This document shows positions 13,155 to 24,001 of a stretch of 64,000 bases of DNA, piece by piece. The notes under the pieces were generated by a model. That model was given only the letters and a program-made list of their open reading frames with translations, was not told the DNA's origin and did no database searches. This DNA comes from Prinsepia uniflora (taxonomy: Eukaryota > Streptophyta > Magnoliopsida > Rosales > Rosaceae), in the NCBI GenBank assembly GCA_032719365.1, contig CM064870.1, positions 46,098,194 through 46,162,193 of the forward strand. Reading direction: 5' to 3'. Each line of letters begins with the position of its first letter. Positions within the stretch are counted from its first letter, which is position 1. Made by a program: the position numbers and the translations under genes.

Positions 13155-13791
13155 ACGCTAGGCATTTGAGATGCCGTACCAGGACAGGGTTCGGGGATTG
13201 GACTCGGAATTGAGACTCGAGTGGCACGCGTAGCCTTGGGACTGTGACCTTATCGGACGTCAGGGACGTCAGACATCGGGGATGTCTGGATCGGAGTGTA
13301 TAGTGCAGTGGCTAAAATTTATCTTATGATTTTATTACATGCCTTATGGTTCATACTATATGATTTATGGTTTTAAATTCTAGTGCATGCATGTTTGGAA
13401 AACGGAGGGGTAAATTATATGATTTACTTATTAAACGATTTTATAAACTTGAGTTTCGGCCCACTCACCCTTAATGTTTTGGTAACCCCTCCAGGTCGTG
13501 CTACTGAGGTAGAGGAGGAACCTGAGGCTGAGGCATAGATCTACTTCTGTGTACCTGAACCCCTGTTGGGTGGTTTACCCGCAGGTTTATTTTATAGTCG
13601 TGCTCGCAACTTGTAATTTTGGATTTCATCCCTTGTCTGACCTCTGTTTAATTCGGATTTGATGTATAACTTTAATTTGGTTATTTATGCATTTGATGTT
13701 TTGAGATTAAAGTTGGTATGAATTTTGGGTGTCAGACGGGAGCAGGGCACGTCCCCTTGTGGTCCCTATGGGATCGGGGCGGGTCCTGTCA

Positions 13792-14547
13792 TGCCAAGGC
13801 TCTGGGACTGATCCAAATGTCAGTAGCAGACTCTATTTTCTCTAAGATCAGGAATGAAGGATCTGCTAAGGGTGCCTGGGATATGTTAAGACGAGAATAC
13901 ATAGGTGATTTGAAGGTGAGAGCCGTTAAACTCCAGTCCTTAGACGCGATTTTGAATACACCCGGATGAAAGAAGATGAACTGTTAAGTACTTATCTGTC
14001 TAGACTCTTTGACACTATAAATGAAATGAAAACTTACGGTGAAAACATTTTTGAAAGAAGGATAGCACAGAAGATTCTGATTAGTCTAACTAAAAGTTAT
14101 GATTCGATTGTGTCGATCATTGAAGAAACCAGAGACCTGGATACTATTATTGTTGAGGATGTTGTTGCCTCAATAAGATCTTATGATCAAAGACAGGAGA
14201 GACACTCAGGTGTAGATGAGAAAGCTTTTGCAAGCCTGATGGTGAGTAACAAGCAAAGAGTGCTAGAAATGATGGATCACAGGGTTCAACCCATCAGTTT
14301 TCAAAAGGAAACAAAAATTGGAATCAGAAATCCAATTCATGGAAACCTCATCATCATCATCAGAGCTCAAACTTCACAAGGAGAGAAAAGACGGGGAAAA
14401 GGATGTTCTGTAAACCATGTGATAGATATCACTTTGGTGAATGCTGGCACAAGGACAAATCAGTGCCTAAAGTGAAATGCTATAATTGTCAACGTTTTGA
14501 ACATATGTCAAGGGAGTGTCCTGAACCAAACAAAGCAGGAAAGTCTG
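13792..14547 (+). pseudogene. copia gag fragment with zinc knuckles (frameshifted)
   Basis: Nucleocapsid-type Gag, which packages element RNA. The first frame carries a UBN2-type gag core with the QMSVADSIFSKI and GAWDMLRREYIGD stretches, and breaks at about 13955. The next frame (13966 onward, LLSTYLSRLFDTINEMKTYGE) runs to about 14260, where a second shift occurs. The last frame carries a canonical CX2CX4HX4C knuckle (CYNCQRFEHMSREC), preceded by a shorter CX2CX3HX3C cluster. It is cut at 14547 by solo LTR G and resumes at 17500. The N-terminus is lost at the LTR E insertion. Confidence 0.85.
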
Positions 14548-17494
14548 TGACACGACCCATCCCAATCCCCCCGGGATTACCATGGAATGTGACGTGCTCC
14601 CGTCTGACAAGAGGCGTCAGACAAGGGATAACCGATTGCCATTGCCCAAACGGGCTTCCAGAGTGCGTAAGGATCGATGGAGGAGGTGTACGATGCTCAA
14701 GTCTCTGCTGCAGTCGTATCCGGAATCAACCTGAAGGGCATTGAAAACAAAAAGCTGTGAGTGGACGAAAATAAACAAGTCTGTTTAAAACATTTATAAG
14801 ACATTTATGCCCCTTAGTAAAACCATAGGCATGTGCCAAAAACCAATGATCACACATTTATTTAGAAATAACCATTAGGGCCTTAGCCCGGAAACCAAAG
14901 CATAGTTTCAATTTCCAAAAGTCAATCCAAGAGTTATTTCATCAATCCAGTAATATGAACCATAAGGCATATAATATAAACCATAACCATAATTTTAGCC
15001 ACTGCACTATACACTCCAATCCGACATCCCTGATGTCTGACGTCCCTGACGTCAATAAGGTCACAATCACAAGGCTACGCGTGCCACTCGGGTCTCAATT
15101 TCCGAGTTCAATCCCCGAACCCCGTTCGGGTACAGCATCCCCGATGCTTAGCGTCATAGACGCAGGACGTACTAGACGTCCGTGACCTCTCCGGGGTACC
15201 TCATCCGGAGGAGACAATATAATATGGAAGGATTTATACATTGCAGTACTAAATACATTTTATTGATATCCACATGCAAAACATATAGGTATATGTAGGT
15301 AAAATCCGAACCGATCGTTACGTTTCATCAAACGGATCTCATGCCCAAATACCGTGAAACGTGCCATAACCGAAATATCATCAAAGCCATTTATTGATTC
15401 CAGCATGTGAACATATATATAAAATGTAAACCAGAAAACATTTATTCAATTCCATTTTAGGGTCCCTGACCCGCAATCGTATGTAGAAATCAACTGGGCC
15501 CCTGGCCCGATTTCACAAGTTAACTGGGCCCCTGGCCCGATTTCATAGTTCAACTGGGCCCCTGGCCCGATTTTACATTATTTAAGTTCGTAACCGTTTC
15601 ATGAAATCATATCCAACCATATTTATGGAAATCGGTGCAAATCCAGAAAATCTCGGTTTACGTGCAAATACGTAATTCACCTCGAAATACGCGAAATCAT
15701 TTTAAATTCACCGATATCCAAAGTAAATCATTTAATCATAATTATAACAATCATAAAACAGTATGCATGCATCGAATTTATGAAACCAATGTCCACTCAC
15801 AGACCGTTTAACCGAGCGCCTCGATACGCGTGCCATAGGCCTTCCCGGGCCACACCACAATCACCGGGACTCCCAATCCTGTTCAAATCACATTAGAGGA
15901 TCACTAACCTCATCATTAACATCCTATTCAAGTTCCGTAATTTTCCCGAATTTTTACGTATTTTTAAACTGGATTTAAAACCTTCGGACATCCCGAACAA
16001 TATCGAAACGGGATCCGATCAACACGAAACCGACGCCAAAATGTTCGTTATATTGTATAGGATAAAAGTCATGTTGACCTCACCTCGAGATTCGTGCCCA
16101 CGCGCCGTCATGCGCCGCCGTGAGTGGCTGCGCGTGAAAGCCACGCGCCTGCTACAGTGACTGCTACAGTGTTCCTTCTTCACCCGTTTGTCTGGTAAAC
16201 GGGTCTGATTACCCGCGATAGGATCCGGCTCAATCACACCCAATTCGACATCAATTCAGTCCGTTCTTGATCCTAAAACAATCATTAGCAAACAATTTCA
16301 GTTCTGTGACATCGATTAACATCAACCAATCCATAATCGTGCCACCAACCCGTGATCACCCAAAACGGGCCGATCACCAAAACTCCACAAATCCTCAACC
16401 ATTGTCAAATTAACTTCACAGGAAGCTTATTAGGATTAAAACGAACCAATTCGAATGATTAATTAAACACGACGTTACCTCAATCACCACGACTCAAGCT
16501 TGGATTTTCCTGCCGTCCACCGCGTCCGTCCACGGCACTAGGAGCCTCAAAGCTTGCCACATTTGATCTGGATCGACTCGTTGAGGTTCCAGGAAGCTCA
16601 ATCAATCATCAATTAGGCTTGGGCTGGCCTAAAACTAGAAGTTAGAATTTGAACTTCACAAAAACCAGTTTCGGGTTTCAGAACAATCCTTCACCATTTC
16701 CACTCCATTCCTTTCGTTCTCAATCCCAGCACACTTCACTCAATCCCTTAAACACATTACCCATCACAAATTCGCTCAATTGGGCCCTGGAAAGGCTGAA
16801 CACATGTGGGAAGCACTCTGCTTTTCTTCGTGTACCAGCCATAGTTAATGGCCAAATCCACCGTCCCACACAGCCTGGCATCGCACAAAGCAATTAAACA
16901 ATCCATACAACCCATAAACAATAGTTTTAGGCCATCAATTTGCTCCATAAACACACCACCCGTGCGCTGGCCATGTTCCCCTCCACGGTGCTACAGTAAC
17001 CGTTCAAACACTCCGTGAAATTACCATTCTGCCTTTGTGCAGTAAATTACCAAAATGCCCCTCACACATCCTGACCCGTAACTCGGTCATACGGACTCCG
17101 ATTGATGCGTGCCGCCTGTCTACGGACTCAGAGCATCGAGACCTTCCTAACGGTCCTCGGTCCTCGGCCATCGGACCTACCGATCAAAAAGTCAACATTT
17201 CCCCTTATCACGTTCGAATTACGAAAACGCCATGAACTTCCGTACGTCATAACTTTCACCACGAACGTCGGAATCGAACGTGCCACCTGTCTATGAACTC
17301 GTGACGTCCCGAACCACGTCACGGTCATTGGTCAAAGTCCGTTTGACCATCCGAATTAAAAGTCAACGTTTTGCCCACGCCCAGGGGCAAAATGGTCATT
17401 TTGCACAATTCGTCCAAAATCACACAACTAATCCCAGATTAGTAAATCACCATTAAATATTATTAAATCCCGATATTCGGGACGGGTCATTACA
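14548..17494 (-). mobile_element. Solo LTR G (minus), TSD GTCTG, in copia gag-pol
   Basis: A solo LTR of 2,947 bp. Its plus-strand left end is TGACACGACCCATCCC and its right end GGGACGGGTCATTACA. The TSD GTCTG is perfect at 14543-14547 and 17495-17499. It includes the terminal GTCTGAC/GTCAGAC hairpin near 14604, a three-unit GGGCC/GGCCC hairpin array at 15496-15568 with exact 30-bp period, inverted GTGAGTGGAC boundaries near 14755 and 15795, a CATGCATG motif, the GCGCGTG block near 16105-16150, and the duplicated 5' module at 17040-17400. Confidence 0.92.
15490..15575 (-). repeat. Three 30-bp hairpin units in LTR G
   Basis: GGGCCCCTGGCCC occurs at 15496-15508, 15526-15538 and 15556-15568, an exact 30-bp period. 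Each is a GGGCC/GGCCC stem with a 3-nt loop. The linkers (about CGATTTCA...AACT) are conserved but not identical. The equivalent array in element I uses GGACC/GGTCC stems. Confidence 0.9.
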
Positions 17495-18447
17495 GTCTGC
17501 CACAGTAAACCTAGCAAAGGAGGTGACAGAAACCACAGAGACTCTGTTCTATGCATGTAATGCTGCATCTGTGAAAGAAGATGATCAGGTGTGGTATGTG
17601 GACAGTGCATGCAGTAATCACATGACTGCACAAGAATCAATGCTGAGAGACATTGATAGAGATGTAACAGTGAAGGTGAAGATGGGAAATGGTGAGCTTG
17701 TAAGAGCTGCAGGAAAGGGAACACTAGTCATACAAACCAAGCAAGGTGAAAGACAAATCAGAGATGTCATGTTGCTGCCAGGCCTAGAAGAAAACCTACT
17801 CAGTGTGGGACAAATGTTAGAACATGGCTATTATCTGGTTTTTGGTGATGGCATAGTGGATATATTTGGAGACAAGGAGATGAAGGATAAGATTGCTAGA
17901 GTACCTATGACAAAGAATCGATGTTTTCCACTCACTTTGGAAAGCATCAATCCTTTAGCAATGAAGACTGTGGTGCTAGAGGATGCAGAACTATGGCACA
18001 AACATTATGGACACCTTAACTATGCTAGTCTGAAGACTTTGCAACAGAAAAGTCTTGTTGTGGGGTTACCTAGACTAACAGCTCAAGGAAGTGCAGTATG
18101 TGAAGGATGTGTGATTGATAAGCAACATGTGGAAATGTTTGACAAGGAGAAAGCATGGAGAGCCACCATTCCTTTGGATCTGATTCACACAGATATTTGT
18201 GGACCAATGCAGGAGAAAACTGTAGGTGGAAACAGGTATTTTCTGACCTTTATTGATGATTGCACAAGAATGTGTTGGGTGTATTTTCTCTTGAACAAGT
18301 CAGGAGCATTACATGTGTTTAAAAAGTTCAAAGCAATGGTGGAATTGCAAAGTGGATATAAGATAAAGCAGATAAGAAGTGATAGGGGAGGTGAGTATCT
18401 CTCAAAGGAATTTGAAGAGTTTTGTGATCTCAGTGGCATCAAGAGAC
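17495..18447 (+). pseudogene. copia protease and integrase (catalytic core truncated)
   Basis: An open frame continues from gag across LTR G. The protease has WYVDSACSNHMT, the copia form of the D-S/T-G active site. The GAG-pre-integrase zinc domain follows (HKHYGHLNYASL ... CEGCVIDKQH), then the integrase core with the first Asp in LIHTDICGP and the second in IRSDRGGEY. At about 18440-18450 the sequence jumps from the region after the second Asp straight to a conserved downstream segment (HAKGIPYKFWGE) in another frame. The stretch normally carrying the third acidic residue of the DDE triad is deleted, so this integrase cannot be active. Confidence 0.9.
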
Positions 18448-18448
18448 C

Positions 18449-19588
18449 ATGGTGCATGCTAAGGGGATTCCTTACAAGTTCTGGGGAGAAGCTGTTTACA
18501 CAGCAGTGTACCTACAAAATCGATGTCCTACTAAGGCAGTTGCTGAGAAAACAACATTTGAGAAGTTTTGTGGGAGGAGACCAGGAGTGAAGCATCTAAG
18601 AGTGTTTGGTGCTCTATGCTATGCTCATGTCCCTAGCCAGCTTAGAAAGAAGCTGGATGAGAAGAGTTCAAAATGTGTGTTCATGGGGTATGGAAGTTGT
18701 GAGAAGGGCTACAGATTGTACAACTTGCAAACAGAGAAGATGGTTATATCTAGAAGTGTTGTGTTTGATGAAAATGCTCAGTGGGATTGGAGTGATGCAA
18801 ATAGATGCACTACAGGATCAAGTTCTATGAGAAATGGTGCAGGATATAGTCTGGAATTCAGTGGTTATGTATCTGATCCTCAAGATGAAGGACCAGCAGG
18901 GGTTGAACAAGAAAATCAGATACAGACTGAAGATACACATTCAGGATCTGATTCCTCAAGTCAAACTCCTGTGAAATATATGAGTATTGATGATATTCAT
19001 GCACGATGTCATATGCGTTTCATAGAACCAGAAACTTATGAAGAGGCTGCAAAAGATAAAGTGTGGAAAGCAGCTATGGAAACTGAACGCAACATGATCA
19101 ACAAGAATGGTACTTGGGACCTAGTTGACAGACCAGTGGATAAACCTATTATTGGAGTAAAATGGGTGTATAAAACCAAGCTGAACTTGGATGGGTCAGT
19201 TCAAAAACACAAAGCAAGGCTTGTTGCAAAAGGGTATGCACAAAAGCCTGGAATTGATTTTAATGAGACTTTTGCCCCAGTAGCAAGACTGGACACAATA
19301 AGAACTCTGATTGCACTTGCAACACAAAAGAGTTGGAAGTTATACCAACTAGATGTGAAGTCTGCATTTCTAAATGGAAATCTTGAAGAAGAAGTCTACA
19401 CTGAACAACCTGAAGGTTATGCAGTCCAAGAGGAAGAAGGGAAGGTGTATAGACTCAAGAAGGCATTGTATGGTTTGAAGCAGGCTCCTAGGGCTTGGTA
19501 TGGTGAGATAGATTCATTTCTATCTCAGTGTGGCTATGTCAAGAGTGCAAGTGAGGCTACTCTGTATGTGAAAACTGCAAGCAATTGA
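18449..19588 (+). pseudogene. copia integrase C-terminal part and reverse transcriptase N-terminal half
   Basis: The frame resumes after the integrase deletion with HAKGIPYKFWGEAVYTAVYL and the FGALCYAHVP / KSSKCVFMGYG segments of the copia integrase C-terminal domain. An acidic linker follows, then the RVT_2 reverse transcriptase with WDLVDRP, GVKWVYKTKL, KARLVAKGYAQKPGIDF, APVARLDTIR, YQLDVKSAFLNG and LYGLKQAPRAWY. The frame ends at a TGA (19586-19588) just upstream of the YVDD motif, and homology continues in frame beyond it. Confidence 0.9.
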
Positions 19589-20583
19589 GGGATTCTCATT
19601 GTCTCAATTTATGTAGATGATATTGTCTACACAGGATCCAGTGAGAGTTTGATGTAGGAATTCAAATCTGCAATGATGGGGAAGTATGAGATGACTGACT
19701 TGGGGTTGTTGCATCCTTTTCTGGGAATGGGTGTAATTCAGACAGACAGAAGCATCTTCATACACCAAAGAAAGTATGCAGCCACTCTACTTGAGAGATT
19801 TGGATTAAAAGACTGTAAACTAGTGAGTACACCACTGGTTCCAGGAGATAAATTGAAGAAGGATGATGGGAGTGAGCCTGCAGATGAGCATCTCTACAGG
19901 AAACTAGTAGGGAGTTTGCTGTATCTAACAGCAACCAGACCAGATATCATGTATGCAGCAAGTGTGCTATCAAGATATATGCATGGTCCAACAAGCAAGC
20001 AGCTTGGAACAGCAAAGAGGGTTCTAAGATATGTTCAAGGAACAATTTCCTAAGGAATTGAGTATGTCAAAGGCAAAGTCTCTACTCTGGTTGGGTTTTA
20101 TGACAGTGACTGGGGAGGTTCTGAAGATGATTCAAGAAGCACTTCAGGATATGCTTTCACCATGGGAAGTGGGGTGTTCTCTTGGGCATCTGTGAAACAA
20201 AGCAGTGTTGCTTTGTCCACAGCAGAGGCAGAATACATCAGTGCAGCAGAAGCTACTACACAGGCAATTTGGCTAAGATTTGTTCTAAAGGATTTTAGAG
20301 AAGAGTAAGGGGAGCCTACTACTCTACTTTGTGACAATATGTCAGCCATTGCAAATGCAAAGAATCCTGTGTTTCATCAAAAGACAAAACACATCTCTAT
20401 GAGGTATCATTTTATCAGAGAAGCTTTGCAGGAAAACAAAATCACTTTGTTATATTGCAGGACTGAAGATCAGCTTGCTGATATCTTTACAAAAGCTTTA
20501 CCTAAAGACAGACTTGGGAAACTAAGACTACTTCTAGGTGTTAAACCAGCTTCTAGCTTAGAGGGGAGTGTTGATGACTAAGC
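19589..20583 (+). pseudogene. copia reverse transcriptase C-terminal half and RNase H
   Basis: In the same frame after the TGA, the catalytic YVDD box lies in IYVDDIVYTG. The RT thumb-side segments (KYEMTDLG, TRPDIMYAASVLSRYM) and the copia RNase H (GFYDSDWGG, STSGYAF, ALSTAEAEYISA, DNMSAI, KTKHISMRYHFIRE, TEDQLADIFTKALP) follow. In-frame stops occur at 19654-19656 (TAG), 20051-20053 (TAA) and 20306-20308 (TAA). The coding end overlaps the polypurine tract and the first bases of the 3' LTR, as is usual in copia elements. Confidence 0.9.
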
Positions 20584-20984
20584 TGCTAAGCTGGTATGAC
20601 TTTGTTAGTAGCACGTGGAAGATAGAAAGCAGAAGAGAGTGTGTGTGCTGAGGTGGATAACAGATTCATCCTCTCAATGTGTGTGTTAGTCTACAGGTGT
20701 AGTCTAGATTCTAGAGATGACAAGTGTCCTAATGTGAGTGGCTAGAATTGAGTCATGCTTTGTGTGTGTAACTGAATTCAAGTGTGAGAGTGATGTAATA
20801 TACTCTGTGCGATTCATATCAGTGTGAGAGGTGAATGTAATAAAAAAATATACATGCAGTTTCTCTCAGAATTATGAGTGTGATCATTAAACCAGTGCTA
20901 GGCATTTTTACAAACACTTTGAGTGCATTGCATCGTGCACTGATCATCATTCACATTCATCATTGATTCACAATCCAAACAACA
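20569..20984 (+). mobile_element. 3' LTR of the copia element
   Basis: The polypurine tract TTAGAGGGGAG immediately precedes TGTTGATGACTAAGC at 20569. The best right end is CAACA at 20984, giving TGTTG...CAACA inverted ends and a 416-bp LTR. ATTAA (20985-20989) would be the right TSD. An A-rich GTAATAAAAAAATA stretch near 20835 resembles an RNA 3'-end signal. The 5' partner is outside the window, so the right boundary rests on terminal symmetry only. Confidence 0.7.
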
Positions 20985-21103
20985 ATTAAAACAGAGTTTA
21001 ATCGGTTCATTTATTATCCTAAACTAGTCACGGGCTACTCCCGATTCAATCAGTTTCAGCTAGTGTGTGCGTGTTGAGCTAGCAAAGAGAACCATACCTA
21101 CAG

Positions 21104-22456
21104 TTGCCTGGTTTCCAAGACTAAAATTGTTGCAAATGCAATTGAAGAACTCGAGGCCCGCATCTTGACTTCTTCTGAATCGGTGGATTCTTTTAATAAC
21201 AGTCCTAATGCTAATCTTGAGCCTTCAGTTAGCCCTACTCATCCTCCTCAACCTCCTGTAGCTATAACTATATCTATAGTTCGAATAGAAGAGGGAGAAC
21301 AGGTAGTTACTACCAACAGAAGAGAGGCGAGTAACATGGAAGAGTCTTTGCCTTTGTTGCTTACTTGGCAGGCAAGTCAACTACTGTCTAAAAAACATGA
21401 GATTACAACGGGGAAGTTTTCTCCTAGGCAGCGACATGAATCATCAATGGCACGTCGTCAGTCGATGGGGCTCAAAGCTTCTTCAGTTAGAGTTGGACCT
21501 GGTGAGAAGTTGAGTCAGAGTAGAAAAGACGAAAGGAGCCAGAGGCCCCATCAGATAAGCATACGGCCAGTTCCGTTAGATGCAAACAAACCTAGTGAGA
21601 GGAGGTCTGATTGGGGCCGTCAGAAGAAAGGGACGACACGTACGCAAGTATTGGAGGAGGAGATTAGGCCCTCTTGGAGTACTAGTAATTCCCAAACTTG
21701 GTCAACCTCGACAAACGAGGAAACTGAAACTGAAACCGAAAGCGTTCCTTCTGGTAGTAATAGTGGATCTGAGGAGGATTACTGGAGTCCAAGTAATCGA
21801 CCGTCTAGGGGACAAATGAGAAGTGATTTCTCCTTAGGGGAAGAAGCTAGTTTTCGCCGGATAGTAGGTGTAGCGGCTCACATGAGGAGGAGGAAGGTTT
21901 TTACAACCCTATAAGATATCCAGACAAGTCAATTGAACGGTTAAGGAGGCTGAAAGAGAGGTTAGGACTTATCTTTCACCACCACCATCACCATCATCAT
22001 CACCACCACCATCATCACAGAAATATTAACATTGATGGTGGTGGTGGCCATTCGGGGTGGAAGAACCCACGGAAGATGATGGTTCACCACCGCAAAAACA
22101 AGCATGGCATTGATGATCATCATGGAGGAGGAGTCCAAAAATCATTGGTGAGACATAATAATAAGAAGCAGAAAGAGGTCGGGCACTTCCGTGCACTGGC
22201 GGAAGGGCTTTTGAGGCACGTTAGGTATTCAAAGAAATCAAATAAGGTGGCAAAAGGAGGAGGTGGGATACGGCGATTAAGGAATGGCCCTGGCCTTCAT
22301 CACGGCCACGGACACGGCCACGTTGAGAAGAACAAATTACATTGGTGGCAGATGTTTGGGCTGGGTGGGGTGAAGCTGCCTAATGCCAAGAGAGGGCGTG
22401 TTAAAGTTGGATTGGCCACTAAAAAACGAGGTCCGAAGCTAAAGATGAAGAAGTAA
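21104..22456 (+). CDS. Histidine-rich host protein, 3' exon, with a frameshift
   Basis: Not retroelement-like. A good acceptor (CCATACCTACAG) precedes 21104; the frame opens with CLVSKTKIVANAIEELEARIL, a short coiled-coil-like stretch, so upstream exons probably lie beyond the copia insertion. Next come a Ser/Pro- and charge-rich disordered region and a conserved-looking ETESVPSGSNSGSEEDYWSP block. The frame stops at 21912-21914, but from about 21880 a second frame stays open to TAA at 22454: PDKSIERLRRLKERLGLIF, 14 consecutive His codons (21977-22018), GGGG, a basic His/Lys region and a conserved-looking RALAEGLLRHVRYSKKS segment. A 1-nt deletion near 21875 would join them. The layout recalls plant KOKOPELLI-like proteins, from memory only. 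Function unknown. Confidence 0.55.
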
Positions 22457-24001
22457 TGAAAGTTGTAGTAGTAGTCAGTTTGTATAATATTTGTCTTGTG
22501 CATCGTGTTCATTCATCTATTGCTAATTTGCTATTGGTATATATCTTATTTGACTCGATCTGTAAATTAACGCATCTTGCACAAAACATGTCTTCGTAGT
22601 AGACATGCATATGAACATGATGAGGTGATAACAAATTAGATGAGTGTGATCGTGCGTCCATTTACACGTACTACTCCTAGCTATATATGAGCTTTCTAAC
22701 CATGAATGTCTTTAGATGAATGTAATAGATGATCATTTCTGTATCCGGTGCAGTTTTCAACGCGATGCATAATCTTCCTGTAAAATGAAAGATAAAAATA
22801 TACAAAACTTTGAAACTGTCCTCTCTTTTTTTTTGGGGTGGTTGGTGGGTGGTGCCGGTGGTTATTTTACGACTCAATTTGTGACACACTTTGCCGGGTG
22901 ATTTTTGTACGGACAAGATTTGGTCAGGTTACATGACTTATCCAAACCATGGAATTGATAATTTTTGTAATATTTATTCTCTATGGTCATGATGCCCAAA
23001 CACTGAAATTTCAATTCTCATATTTTGTTTTCTCAAACATTTCTCATATTTTTAATGAAGGCTGCAGGAGTGAGATCGATTGTCACGTTTTCTTTTGTAT
23101 CTCCAAAATTCAATGTTTCCTTTGAGTTTGATTGCCAATTGGCGGATTGATTGCCATTTGCCAGTGCCACCTGGCATTTGGAATTTGGAGTATATATATA
23201 TATATATATTGTAATTCCATTTCCCATCACCAATTAAGGTGCGTATAGTGCGGTCCGATATGAATATTGATAATATTTAAATTTACACCGTTAAAATTTT
23301 AATGGTTCGATACGGTTTGGATTTTCTAAAATTAGAAATAAAACCGTTTCGATCTAAACCATTACTAACGGTTAACGGTTCGATTTAGATCAAAACGGTT
23401 TAAAACCTTTAAAAAATAAAAAAAATAAGGATATAGAAAAAATCAGGATACAAAAAAAAAAAATTAATATTCAATATTCAAAATGTTATATATTAAGCTT
23501 GCTAAGTATTGAATTACAAATATTATCATTATACTAAGATTTATCAAACACACAAACTATTTAATAATCTTTTATTGTACTCTTATATGTGTATACATAT
23601 ACTTATATGGGTATATCTAGGTTTATTTTTATTTTTATTATTTTTACTTTGTATTAATAATAGATTTAGACATTAATAAAATTTAATATATTCATTAATA
23701 GTTCGGTTTAGATTTAACGGATTTTTAAAATGAAAATCCAAATCCAAACCGTTATTAATGGAACAATTTGGATTCTACCGTTTGACTTTTATCCGATCAA
23801 ACGTAAAACGTTGAATAAATAATAATTTAAAACGAATCGATTAGCAGTTTTAACAGATTTGTAACCATTTTAACACCAAAAACATTAGCCTGCCTAATTG
23901 AATATTATTTTAAAATCAATGAGGCTGAGTGGGTGTTATTACAGTCATCGTTTTGTCTGCCTAACGCTTTTAGATTATTTTTCTGAAACAAAGAGAGAAA
24001 G
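22457..24001. other. Intergenic region with AT-rich dispersed-repeat-like block
   Basis: No gene is visible. A TA microsatellite lies at 23191-23210. From about 23240 to 23850 the sequence is AT-rich and repeats ACGGTTTGGATTTT / GGTTCGATTTAGAT / AACGGTTAACGG motifs on both strands, with related copies at each end (23300-23410 and 23700-23770). That is typical of degenerate plant hAT/MITE-like repeats. Clear terminal inverted repeats or TSDs were not found. The 24002 start codon follows a purine-rich leader (AAACAAAGAGAGAAAG). Confidence 0.45.
23191..23210. repeat. TA microsatellite
   Basis: About ten TA dinucleotides lie between the His-rich gene and the dehydrogenase gene. Confidence 0.9.

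Larger units (their letters stand above)
9082..13791 (+). mobile_element. LTR E (plus), interrupted by LTR F; left end outside window
   Basis: Two blocks, 9082-10566 and 13160-13791, join seamlessly across LTR F. The first holds the palindrome CTGTAGCAGCTACAG and the GCGCGTGA...TCACGCGC hairpin at 9801-9870, then GTGAGTGGGCCC at 10157. The second holds the matching inverted GGGCCCACTCAC-type motif near 13458, a CATGCATG motif, and the terminal GTCAGACGGGAGCAGG...GGGTCCTGTCA. It lies inside copia gag, which resumes at 13792; TGCCA at 13792-13796 should be one TSD copy. The LTR start lies left of LTR A, outside the window. Confidence 0.8.
13792..20984 (+). mobile_element. Degenerate Ty1/copia retrotransposon (5' part outside window)
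   Basis: The domain order gag - protease - integrase - reverse transcriptase - RNase H is the copia order. In the window the element consists of gag from 13792 to 14547, then (after solo LTR G) protease through RNase H from 17495 to 20583, then the 3' LTR. The 5' LTR and the start of gag lie left of LTR E, outside the window. Several stop codons, frameshifts and an integrase deletion make it non-autonomous. It hosts all the gypsy-type LTRs to its left, so it is the oldest insertion of the stack. Confidence 0.9.

Noticed and set aside
15490..15575. CRISPR-like regular 30-bp repeat
   Set aside because: The period is regular but this is a plant LTR, only three units are present, and similar linkers rather than unique spacers separate them.
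21867..21921. Very short intron that would bridge the frame change in the His-rich gene
   Set aside because: A GT...AG pair about 55 bp apart exists, but that is below the usual plant minimum and the joined frame is not convincing. A 1-nt deletion is simpler.
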